Positions 46,267 to 53,610 of a stretch of 64,000 nucleotides of DNA are shown piece by piece. Numbering within the stretch: the first letter of the stretch is position 1; the number at the start of each line of letters is the position of its first letter. The translations under genes and the position numbers were made by a program. The stretch is from Chryseobacterium sp. 52 (lineage in GTDB: Bacteria; Bacteroidota; Bacteroidia; Flavobacteriales; Weeksellaceae). The notes below the pieces were generated by a model that ran no database searches, was not told where the DNA came from, and worked only from the letters and a program-made list of their open reading frames with translations. The stretch covers positions 3,576,001 to 3,640,000 of the forward strand of contig NZ_PEEX01000001.1 of assembly GCF_002754245.1 (NCBI RefSeq), written 5' to 3'.

Positions 46267-46286
46267 AGTTCAGCAAATACTGAACT
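46267..46286. promoter_or_regulatory. Palindromic operator of the GbsR-like regulator
   Basis: AGTTCAG-CAAATA-CTGAACT is a perfect 7-base inverted repeat 53 bases upstream of the regulator ATG. The same half-site is repeated before the RND remnant, which supports autoregulation and regulation of the efflux genes by one protein. Confidence 0.65.
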
Positions 46287-46824
46287 TACTTTTTTATATA
46301 TTTCCCGAAAATTATATCTTTTCATAATCAGAAGTTAAAAAAAGGACAAAACAAGACTAACCTTGAACTGTTTTATAGAAGATTTAATTAATCTGACTAG
46401 TATGTCCTCAAATTATGGTTTGGAACTTATCTGGGGGAACGGAAAACTATTTGCGAAAATCTCAAAAGGAGATAATTTTATATCTGACCCTATTTTAAAT
46501 ATCCGGATTAAGGAACAAAAAATAACTGAAATGAATTATGCCAGATAAAAGAACAGCCTGTGAAGCCTGCCAATGTGCTTTGTGATGCTACTTCAACATT
46601 TCAATTAAAGATTGGTTGTAATCAAATTTCAGCCAGATAACCTTCCTGTCCCGGTGTGTATCTAAAACAATTTGGAAGAGCGATGAGTTAAGCCCAGGCT
46701 ACGCATTTTGTTTATCTGTAAAAAAATAAAATAAGTTATTGATTACGAATTGTTTGAAAGCACGATCATTAAAGGAGTTTTCGTATATTTGAGAATTGCC
46801 CGTAATTGTACACAGACCCTGTTT
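46287..46824. other. Intergenic region between divergent regulator and peptidase genes
   Basis: A 61-codon frame at 46363-46548 (LELIWGNGKLFAKISKGDNF) has no family and no promoter that I can see; I leave it unannotated as a gene. The remainder is AT-rich without repeats and must hold the promoter of the S41 peptidase. Confidence 0.4.
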
Positions 46825-48324
46825 ATGAAAAGAAAACATATGATAATATTGCTTTTAAGTTTATTCGCAATAATTTCAAAAGCCCAAAACAAAACGTTAA
46901 CCAAACAACAGATACACGAGGATTTAGAATTCTTAAGAAAAACTCTTGATGAGAAATCCTCCTATGTTTATTTAAACGGGTACAACTTCAACAGTGACTT
47001 TGATCATTATCTGAAAACTACAGGAGACTTTACCCAACTTGAAGATTTTGGATTATTTCTAAGTAAAGTAATCGGAAAAATTGGCGACAGGCATTCTTTT
47101 GTAAGAGGTCATAAATCCGATGATTCGCTTTTTCTGCCTTTTACTTATGCTTGGGTAAACAATAATGCTGTTATATTAAAACGAACTACAAACAAAGAAT
47201 ATGAATTCTTAAACAGCAGATTTCCTTATCTTAAAAAAATTGATGGGATTCCAATCGAAAACTTTCTGCAAAAAATTCTGCCAGAAGAAATTACAGCACC
47301 AAGGGATGCCTTTTTTACGAGAGCAGTAAAAAAGCTGAGAGATATTCAGAAAAACTACAAAACTTTGAACAAAACATTACCCAATGAAATTCCGTTGACA
47401 CTCTCCGATGCTACATCCCAAAAAGATACGATCATAACAGTTACTCCTGTTGGAATGAAAAAAATGTCAAGCAGTTGGGATGAAAAATTGGAAAAACCTT
47501 ATATTCGTACAGAATATGAGGACTACAACAAGCCGGAACTCTTCAGACAACTCTTCAATATAAAAGACTCCATAGGATATATTCATCTTCCTGCAATGGT
47601 CGACAGAGAAGACGCACCTCTCTTATTTGACGAAATCAATTCTTTTATGAAGTCTATCCGGAGCAACAGCAAAGCCTTGATTATCGATGTTAGAAATAAT
47701 GGTGGTGGTAGTCGTGACATCACTTATGAATTGGCTAAATATTTTATTCATCCCGATTCTATCTACGTCGTTAACCTTACCAAGCAAAGAGCACCCATTC
47801 CTTTGCCAAAAGAATACAAAGAAAGTTTGCACAGCAGAAATTTATTTTCCTTTTCTGAATTAGACAAACAAGAACAGAGAAGTGCAACAAAATATTTAAA
47901 AACCTTCAAGCCAATGTATAATTTGGACAACAAAAAATACAGCGAATATTATTTTGGAGTTTTTAATGGAAAAAAATTAGCCAACCAATCTTTTTATTAC
48001 AATAAGCCGGTCTATATTTTAGCAAACGAAAAAAGTTTTAGTGCTGCGTCTGTTTTTGTTGCAGTATTCAAAGGAATTCCCAATATAAAAATTGCCGGAA
48101 TTACAACTGACGGTTCAAGCGGTAACAGTGAAAGATTTGAATTGCCAAATTCGGAGGTAAGTATAAAAATCAGCACAATGGTTTCTTTTCAAAAAGACGG
48201 CAAAATATTAGACGGTTTTGGAACAGAACCTGACATCAAGATTGAAAGAGACTTTAATCAGGTTCTTTGGAAATCTGACACACAAATTGACAGATTACGC
48301 CATTTGATATTGAGCGAAAACTAA
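46825..48324 (+). CDS. Secreted S41-family (tail-specific/Tricorn-like) peptidase
   Basis: The ATG at 46825 gives a 499-aa protein with signal peptide MKRKHMIILLLSLFAIISKA; the longer frame adds 25 implausible residues. Residues about 275-480 form the S41 catalytic domain: IGYIHLPAMV, ALIIDVRNNGGGSRDITYEL, and LANEKSFSAASVFVAVFKG, in which Ser406 (FSAAS) is the likely nucleophile, then ITTDGSSGNSERFELPNSEV. No PDZ domain is evident. The family cleaves C-terminal tails or peptides in the periplasm. Single gene. Confidence 0.85.
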   Translation: MKRKHMIILLLSLFAIISKAQNKTLTKQQIHEDLEFLRKTLDEKSSYVYLNGYNFNSDFDHYLKTTGDFTQLEDFGLFLSKVIGKIGDRHSFVRGHKSDDSLFLPFTYAWVNNNAVILKRTTNKEYEFLNSRFPYLKKIDGIPIENFLQKILPEEITAPRDAFFTRAVKKLRDIQKNYKTLNKTLPNEIPLTLSDATSQKDTIITVTPVGMKKMSSSWDEKLEKPYIRTEYEDYNKPELFRQLFNIKDSIGYIHLPAMVDREDAPLLFDEINSFMKSIRSNSKALIIDVRNNGGGSRDITYELAKYFIHPDSIYVVNLTKQRAPIPLPKEYKESLHSRNLFSFSELDKQEQRSATKYLKTFKPMYNLDNKKYSEYYFGVFNGKKLANQSFYYNKPVYILANEKSFSAASVFVAVFKGIPNIKIAGITTDGSSGNSERFELPNSEVSIKISTMVSFQKDGKILDGFGTEPDIKIERDFNQVLWKSDTQIDRLRHLILSEN

Positions 48325-48406
48325 AAAACGATGCACAATAGTCTGGCAAATGTAAAAGACAGTATAAATTCAAATATCTGATTCTTTACCCAATCCATAA
48401 AAATAT

Positions 48407-48655
48407 CCCCGCTACCGCACGAATCCTTTCGTGTGGTTGAGTATAGTACATTAAACTTTCTAAAAGAATGTCTTTGTATTCATGTCTAATAAAAGCATCC
48501 ACTCAATCTACAACAGCAAAACTTATGAAATACAATCCTCCAGGATTGTTGAATTAGTAATGACGACTTATCAATTATGTTTTTATAAAGATAAAAGCTT
48601 CCTGAAAAAGTCTTTGGAAATAGAACCACACGAAAGGATTCGTGCGGCAGCGAGC
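48407..48655. mobile_element. MITE/REP-like element, copy 1 (249 bp)
   Basis: The element is bounded by inverted repeats: CGCTACCGCACGAATCCTTT at the left matches, with one mismatch, the reverse complement of the right end (ending GTGCGGCAGCGAGC). Each end also contains its own hairpin CACGAA-TCCT-TTCGTG, and the middle holds CAATCC-TCCA-GGATTG. There is no transposase; a short frame (MTTYQLCF...HERIRAAAS) simply crosses the right end. A second copy of equal length at 49929-50177 differs at only seven positions. Confidence 0.8.
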
Positions 48656-48760
48656 GGAATTGAAAGACTGTAAAGGTCAAGTCCAAATTATGGCAGATAT
48701 TCTTGAGAAAGAAAGAATAGAATTACAAAATAAAAAAGCCACCAATTAGGTGGCTTTCAT

Positions 48761-49084
48761 TTATGCATCATTTAATCTATAATCTATAAGTCTTTTAGCG
48801 ATTTCTTCGTTTGAGATACCTTCATAAGTATTAACATATTCTTCAGCCATTTCTTGAACTGCATCTAAAGGAAATAGTTCAACATATTTATTTCCATTTT
48901 TTTCAAATATTAAGTCACCATCTGTATCCTCGATTCCAAAAATTGCAATTTCCGAATTAAGATCTATTGAATCTTTAAAACAAGCAATAAGAGCTTCAGA
49001 TTCATTATCTAAAGATTGTGTTTGACAAAACTCTTTATAGGGGCTTCCATTTCTGAAAGACTGAATTAATTCTACTAATTTCAT
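48761..49084 (-). CDS. Small acidic protein, possible immunity protein
   Basis: The 107-aa protein is acidic with no signal peptide (MKLVELIQSFRNGSPYKEFC...IAIFGIEDTDGDLIFEKNGN...MAEEYVNTYEGISNEEIAKR). I do not recognise the family with certainty. Size, charge and position beside a DUF4375-type gene and a toxin-like C-terminal fragment are typical of immunity genes of polymorphic toxin systems. It lies between the two MITE copies. Confidence 0.5.
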   Translation of the reverse strand: MKLVELIQSFRNGSPYKEFCQTQSLDNESEALIACFKDSIDLNSEIAIFGIEDTDGDLIFEKNGNKYVELFPLDAVQEMAEEYVNTYEGISNEEIAKRLIDYRLNDA

Positions 49085-49100
49085 ATTTATAAAAATTTCA

Positions 49101-49131
49101 AATAAGGCATTGGTTTTCTCAATGCCTTATT
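49101..49131. terminator. Terminator hairpin between the two immunity-type genes
   Basis: AATAAGGCATTG / CAATGCCTTATT pair perfectly over 12 bases around a 7-base loop. It lies between the end of the DUF4375-type gene region and the start of the next gene on the minus strand, so the downstream gene may need its own promoter. Confidence 0.65.
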
Positions 49132-49153
49132 ATTAATATTACAATTCAACTGA

Positions 49154-49240
49154 TTATCCTTGTTCAATTAACTCTAAAAATATATTTTGCAAATCGCCGT
49201 TTAATTTTTCTCTTTTCCTCCAATATTTATGGTAAACTCG
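49154..49240 (-). pseudogene. Short C-terminal coding remnant
   Basis: One frame reads RVYHKYWRKREKLNGDLQNI and then FLELIEQG before a stop, with a stop just upstream. The composition is protein-like and suggests the last residues of a degraded toxin or immunity gene. It is too short to assign. Confidence 0.3.
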
Positions 49241-49288
49241 TCAATTTACAAGTAATTGTTTCGGCATTCATAATTAAAACTCATAATA

Positions 49289-49744
49289 TTATCTTAAGAA
49301 ATTGCTTAATAACTCTGAAATGTTCTCATCTTTCATTTCATAATACTTATCATCCACTTCATTTAATTTGTCAAATAATATATCGTCGAAATCTACAATT
49401 TTTGAAAATTCTCTATTAAAAATTAGAGATCTAAAATCATCTTCTATCAAATATTCTTCATTAACAAGATGGGTTGCTGCATCTAATAAATTAGCTCTTT
49501 GATATGCTTCTATTAATTTTAAATTTTTAATAGTTAAATAAGCAAATTGTCCGTAAGAATTTAAGAAATATTGGTGAAATCCACCATTTTCAACTTGCCA
49601 TTGAAATAAAATAACAGTATAAACAACTTGTTGAGCTTTTGGTAAATTCAAAACATGGTTATACCATGCATCACAATCCTTTAATATTTCTTCGTCTAAT
49701 CCTTTTACTGCTTCAGAATAAGTTTTATCAATTATATTTTCCAT
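49289..49744 (-). CDS. DUF4375/DMP19-like protein, likely immunity protein
   Basis: The 151-aa protein contains FQWQVENGGFHQYFLNSYGQ, the central motif of the DMP19/DUF4375 family, followed by LIEAYQRANLLDAATHLVNE and an acidic tail. Members are widespread as immunity proteins next to polymorphic toxins. Here a toxin-like C-terminal fragment ends seven bases upstream of the start, the standard toxin-immunity order, which supports the role. Confidence 0.75.
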   Translation of the reverse strand: MENIIDKTYSEAVKGLDEEILKDCDAWYNHVLNLPKAQQVVYTVILFQWQVENGGFHQYFLNSYGQFAYLTIKNLKLIEAYQRANLLDAATHLVNEEYLIEDDFRSLIFNREFSKIVDFDDILFDKLNEVDDKYYEMKDENISELLSNFLR

Positions 49745-49750
49745 ATTTAA

Positions 49751-49928
49751 TTATTTTTTAAATGCTCCAGGGTACATCTTTTTATTCATTTGAATCAATT
49801 CTTGTAATGCACTATTAGGGATACCTTGATTACCATAAACACGTCTTAGTTCAAAAACATCTCTTGCAAGAACCTGTCGAGCATTTGTAAAACTTCCAGG
49901 TCCTCTTGTTATTTCCATTCTACCAATT
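49751..49928 (-). pseudogene. C-terminal fragment of a polymorphic-toxin-type protein, truncated by the MITE
   Basis: The frame is open from the edge of MITE copy 2 and reads GRMEITRGPGSFTNARQVLA, then RDVFELRRVYGNQGIPNSAL and QELIQMNKKMYPGAF before a stop. It lacks a start and any export domain. Its position directly before a DUF4375-type immunity gene identifies it as the tip of a toxin; I do not recognise the toxic activity. Confidence 0.6.
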
Positions 49929-50177
49929 CCCCGCTACCGCACGAATCCTTTCGTGTGGTTTAGTATAGTAAATTAAACTTTCTAAAAGAATGTCTTTGTA
50001 TTCATTTCTAATAAAAGCATCCGCTCAATCTACAACAGCAAAACTTATGAAATACAATCCTCCAGGATTGTTGAATTAGTAATGACGACTTATCAATTAT
50101 GTTTTGAGAAAGATAAAAACTTCCTGAAAAAGTCTTTGGAAATAGAACCACACGAAAGGATTCGTGCGGCAGCGAGC
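49929..50177. mobile_element. MITE/REP-like element, copy 2 (249 bp)
   Basis: Same length, ends and internal hairpins as copy 1 and in the same orientation; by eye seven bases differ. Its left end interrupts the toxin fragment. Its right end lies 44 bases from the 3' end of tRNA-Arg. The sites around the two copies differ, and no clear target duplication is visible. Confidence 0.8.
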
Positions 50178-50221
50178 ATGTATAAAGAAATAAAAAAAGC
50201 TCCTAAAATAGAAGCTTTTTG

Positions 50222-50295
50222 TGACTTCGGAGGGGTTCGAACCCCCAACCCTCGGAGCCGAAATCCGATATTCTATCCAGTTGAACTACGAAGCC
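50222..50295 (-). tRNA. tRNA-Arg (anticodon TCG)
   Basis: The 74-nt minus-strand sequence folds as a complete cloverleaf: acceptor GGCTTCG/CGAAGTC with one wobble, D arm, anticodon stem TCGGA/TCCGA with loop TTTCGGC (anticodon TCG), five-base variable region, T stem GGGGG/CCCTC around TTCGAAC, and discriminator A. The 3' CCA is not encoded. Confidence 0.93.
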
Positions 50296-50584
50296 TGTTT
50301 CATAAGCAGTGAATAAGAAGCTATGAATACTCCAATTCATCAGTTGCTATGATTTAAGACTGCGAAAATACTGTTTTTTTTACAATTTATAAAGACTTCA
50401 AAGTTTAATTCTGATAATTATTTACAGGACTGCAGAATGATGCGTTGAAAGTAATATCCAACAAAAGAAATAGGCTCGGGACAAATAATTAAAAATCAGA
50501 TATTTAAAAACAGGATATGTAACATTCAAAATAAACTGTAGACTTATAGACGAAACATATGATACATTTCACAGATTAAAAATT

Positions 50585-51682
50585 ATGAGAAATAAAATAT
50601 TTTCTGTCCTTTTATTTTGCTGGACAGTCACACTTTCTGCACAAAATAAAATTCCCAATGATGAATATGCCAAGGCTAAAGAGATCATTAGAGATCTGGA
50701 TTCCATCGTTTCACCCAATGGTATTCAGGAAAATTATCCTGTCACTATAGGAAATATAAAGCAGCAGGTATATGTAAGAGGGCAGAATAAAGAAAACCCG
50801 ATTATCTTATTTGTTCATGGCGGACCAGCCTCGCCCATATCTCCTGTCATGTGGATGTTTCAGAGGCCCATTGAGGAATATTTCACGGTGGTTAATTATG
50901 ATCAGAGAGCAGCAGGAAAAACATATGCAACTAATGATACCGTTAATTTAGGAAAAACCATACACATTGATCAATATGTAAAAGATGTTATTGAACTGGC
51001 AGAGTATATTGAGAAAAAATATAAGAAGAAAAAAGTCATACTGATGGGGCACAGCTGGGGAACCATCGTTTCTATGAATGCAGCTCTAAAAAGACCGGAT
51101 TTGTTCTATTCTTACGTAGGTATAGGTCAAATCATCAATACCAGAGATAATGAACGGCTAAGTGTGGAATATGCTTTAAAAGAAGCAACCCGTCTGAAAA
51201 ATAATGAAGCAATTAAGGAGTTAAAATCTATTTCTCCATATCCCGGAAACGAGCCAATCACGAGAGAAAGGATAATCATCGCTAGAAAATGGCCTCAATA
51301 TTATGGTGGATTAACGGCTTTCAGAAATAACTCAAGATACTATTTTCAGGCACCTCTGCTTTTCTCAGAGTATTCGGAAAAGGATCTTGACGCTCTTGGC
51401 GCAGGAAGTCTTTTTACATTGAAAAGACTTTTACCCGAATTTTTAAATGCTGATTTTAAAAGTATAAAAAGCTTTCCGATCCCTGTCTTTATGTTCATGG
51501 GACGACATGATTACACCACACCTTCTGAACCTACAGACACATGGCTCCGAAACGTAAAAGCCCCAGCCAAAAAGGGAATCTGGTTTGAGAATTCCGCCCA
51601 TCTGATTCCCTGGGAAGAACCCGGAAAAATGCTGGTTAGCTTATTGAATGATGTTCTTCCAACTGTCACAGACAAAAAATAA
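50585..51682 (+). CDS. Secreted alpha/beta hydrolase (proline iminopeptidase-like)
   Basis: This 365-aa protein has a signal peptide (MRNKIFSVLLFCWTVTLSAQ) and an alpha/beta-hydrolase fold. The oxyanion region reads ILFVHGGPASPISPVMW, followed by VNYDQRAAGKTYA, the nucleophile elbow VILMGHSWGTIVS with Ser157, the acidic MFMGRHDYTTPSEP and the His in FENSAHLIPWEEP. This order matches the S33 proline iminopeptidase family. Single gene, closed by a strong convergent terminator. Confidence 0.88.
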   Translation: MRNKIFSVLLFCWTVTLSAQNKIPNDEYAKAKEIIRDLDSIVSPNGIQENYPVTIGNIKQQVYVRGQNKENPIILFVHGGPASPISPVMWMFQRPIEEYFTVVNYDQRAAGKTYATNDTVNLGKTIHIDQYVKDVIELAEYIEKKYKKKKVILMGHSWGTIVSMNAALKRPDLFYSYVGIGQIINTRDNERLSVEYALKEATRLKNNEAIKELKSISPYPGNEPITRERIIIARKWPQYYGGLTAFRNNSRYYFQAPLLFSEYSEKDLDALGAGSLFTLKRLLPEFLNADFKSIKSFPIPVFMFMGRHDYTTPSEPTDTWLRNVKAPAKKGIWFENSAHLIPWEEPGKMLVSLLNDVLPTVTDKK

Positions 51683-51703
51683 CACCTACCAGTTATAAAA
51701 AAC

Positions 51704-51737
51704 AAAAAGCCTTACATCCTGAGATGTAAGGCTTTTT
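51704..51737. terminator. Bidirectional terminator between convergent genes
   Basis: AAAAAGCCTTACATC-CTGA-GATGTAAGGCTTTTT is a perfect 15-base stem with a tetraloop and T/A tracts on both sides, suiting both converging genes. Confidence 0.95.
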
Positions 51738-51758
51738 ATATTGAATATTTTTTTAGAC

Positions 51759-53528
51759 TTAGAAGGTAATCTTTACTCCTCCCAGAACCTGTGCACCTAA
51801 GACTTTATAGCCTTTGTACGTCTGGTAATTAGAGTTTAGAAGATTGTTTCCGATGGCAAAGACACTAAAGTTTTTATGGAATTTATACTCAGCAGAAAGG
51901 TTTAAATCTGCATAGCCGCCAACTTTATCATTCCTGTTTTCCGTAGACTGGTAAACCAGGTTTGGATTGGCAACCCCTTCAATCGCGAAAGAGTTTGTGG
52001 TTCTGTCACTTGCAAAGATTCCTTTAAACCCTAACAGTAGCTTTTTATCAAGCATTGTATATTTTGCTCCGATGCTCGCATTTACTAAAGGAACGTTATA
52101 AATATCTGCATAATTCTTCAAATCGTACTTTGTAAACCTTATTTCACCATCTAAAATTAGATTTTCAAGCGGAAAATACTGTACGCTTCCCTTAATATCA
52201 CTTACATTCCCATCATCATAAACAGCAGAGAATGTATTCGCAAAATTATAAGCAGAACGGTTCAAAGTATAAACATTGTCGAAAAGGTTGTTCCCCTGGA
52301 AGAACATAATATTCCTCATTTTTCCGTAACCGGCAGAGAAGTCATATTTGAACGTTTCGTCGATATCTCCACGTAAACCTACATAAAAATGATATTGTGT
52401 CTCTGTTGGCTTTAAAAACTGATCAGAAAGAATGAATGGGTTCGCCTGAAGAAGGTCTCCGTATGTATTAAGCTTTAGTCCACCGTCTACTCCACCATAG
52501 AATTTAAATTCTTTAGCGGCAGCCACCTGAAACTCAGCCTGTGGAAACCAATAGGTTTTGTTATTTTTCACTTCTCCGCCTAATGCATCATTTGAATTTT
52601 TAGCATTCAGGAAAGAAAATCCGGAACCTAACATTAAGTAAGAATCTCCTTTTCTGAACGTTACTTTCGGAGTAAGGCTCATATTAACGAAATTGGAAGA
52701 GTTCTTGTTGACAATCGCAAAATCTGTTTTCACTGCTTCTACTCCAACACCTAAATCTGCATTCAGATTAATACCTGACTTCCCGATCTCAACGGCATGC
52801 TTGGAAAGATTGGCCAAAATGGAAACCTGATTTTCCTGTGCATCAAAATGATCTTTCAGGAAAGATGATTTTACCCTTACATCATTTAAGATCTCATTGG
52901 AATAAAAATCATAATATCCGTTTACTTTGAACTGGCTGACCCTTTGCTTCAAATCTACATCCGCACCAGGTGTCAGTGCATAAATTCCGTAATATCTGTT
53001 ATTATCCAGTCCGTATTGGGCATTCAGATTGAATTTTCCTTTTTCACCATATGAATTTAAGTACGCTCCAATAGATGTGGAACTCTGCTTAGAATCCCAG
53101 TCATACTCTTTTTTCAGACCTAAAGTGGAAAGGAAATGGAAATCTGCTCCTACTTCCAGTTTATTATCAAGAGTTTTAGAAATATTGGCATCACCCAAAA
53201 TTTTCCCAAAGTTCCCCATTCCAAACTGTAAATAATTGTTCTGAGCCGTTCCTTCAAATTTCGGAGTAACATCCTGCCCCTGAATTGTAGACGTTTTAAA
53301 ATCCGAAACCGCAGGTACATCCGTGATGGTATATTTCACGGGATTCTGTGATTTCTCTTCCGGCGGATAATTCTTGATGGTTTCCACAGAAGTTTTCTTC
53401 TTCTCAATCTTCTTCACCTCCGGCTCCCGCTTCTTATTAAGAATCAGTTTTTCCTCTTTGATCTGGGAAAACGCAAACTGCGAAAACCCTAAAAATAATA
53501 TGGATAATAATTGAATTTTTCTGTTCAT
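51759..53528 (-). CDS. Outer-membrane beta-barrel protein paired with a TPR protein
   Basis: The 589-aa product has a signal peptide (MNRKIQLLSILFLGFSQFAFS) and a Lys/Glu/Pro-rich linker to about residue 70. The rest is a series of amphipathic strands (GNFGKILGDANISKTLDNKL, GVGVEAVKTDFAIVN) ending VLGAQVLGGVKITF; a terminal Phe is the outer-membrane signature. It resembles the barrel of TonB-dependent receptors without a plug. It follows the 987-aa TPR gene by 82 bases and probably works with it. Confidence 0.75.
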   Translation of the reverse strand: MNRKIQLLSILFLGFSQFAFSQIKEEKLILNKKREPEVKKIEKKKTSVETIKNYPPEEKSQNPVKYTITDVPAVSDFKTSTIQGQDVTPKFEGTAQNNYLQFGMGNFGKILGDANISKTLDNKLEVGADFHFLSTLGLKKEYDWDSKQSSTSIGAYLNSYGEKGKFNLNAQYGLDNNRYYGIYALTPGADVDLKQRVSQFKVNGYYDFYSNEILNDVRVKSSFLKDHFDAQENQVSILANLSKHAVEIGKSGINLNADLGVGVEAVKTDFAIVNKNSSNFVNMSLTPKVTFRKGDSYLMLGSGFSFLNAKNSNDALGGEVKNNKTYWFPQAEFQVAAAKEFKFYGGVDGGLKLNTYGDLLQANPFILSDQFLKPTETQYHFYVGLRGDIDETFKYDFSAGYGKMRNIMFFQGNNLFDNVYTLNRSAYNFANTFSAVYDDGNVSDIKGSVQYFPLENLILDGEIRFTKYDLKNYADIYNVPLVNASIGAKYTMLDKKLLLGFKGIFASDRTTNSFAIEGVANPNLVYQSTENRNDKVGGYADLNLSAEYKFHKNFSVFAIGNNLLNSNYQTYKGYKVLGAQVLGGVKITF

Positions 53529-53610
53529 TATTTTTTTGTATTTAAGTATTTAAGTAAAACGTATTAATGATTTTTACATGAATACATTGTACATGAATAC
53601 AGTAGTACAC

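Noticed and set aside
46363..46548. 61-codon frame between regulator and peptidase
   Set aside because: No family, promoter or conserved start; kept only as part of the intergenic description.
48482..48673. Plus-strand ORF of 63 codons
   Set aside because: It lies inside MITE copy 1 and a similar frame recurs in copy 2; it is a by-product of the repeat.
50082..50312. Plus-strand ORF of 76 codons
   Set aside because: It starts inside MITE copy 2 and runs antisense through tRNA-Arg, so it cannot be a conserved gene.
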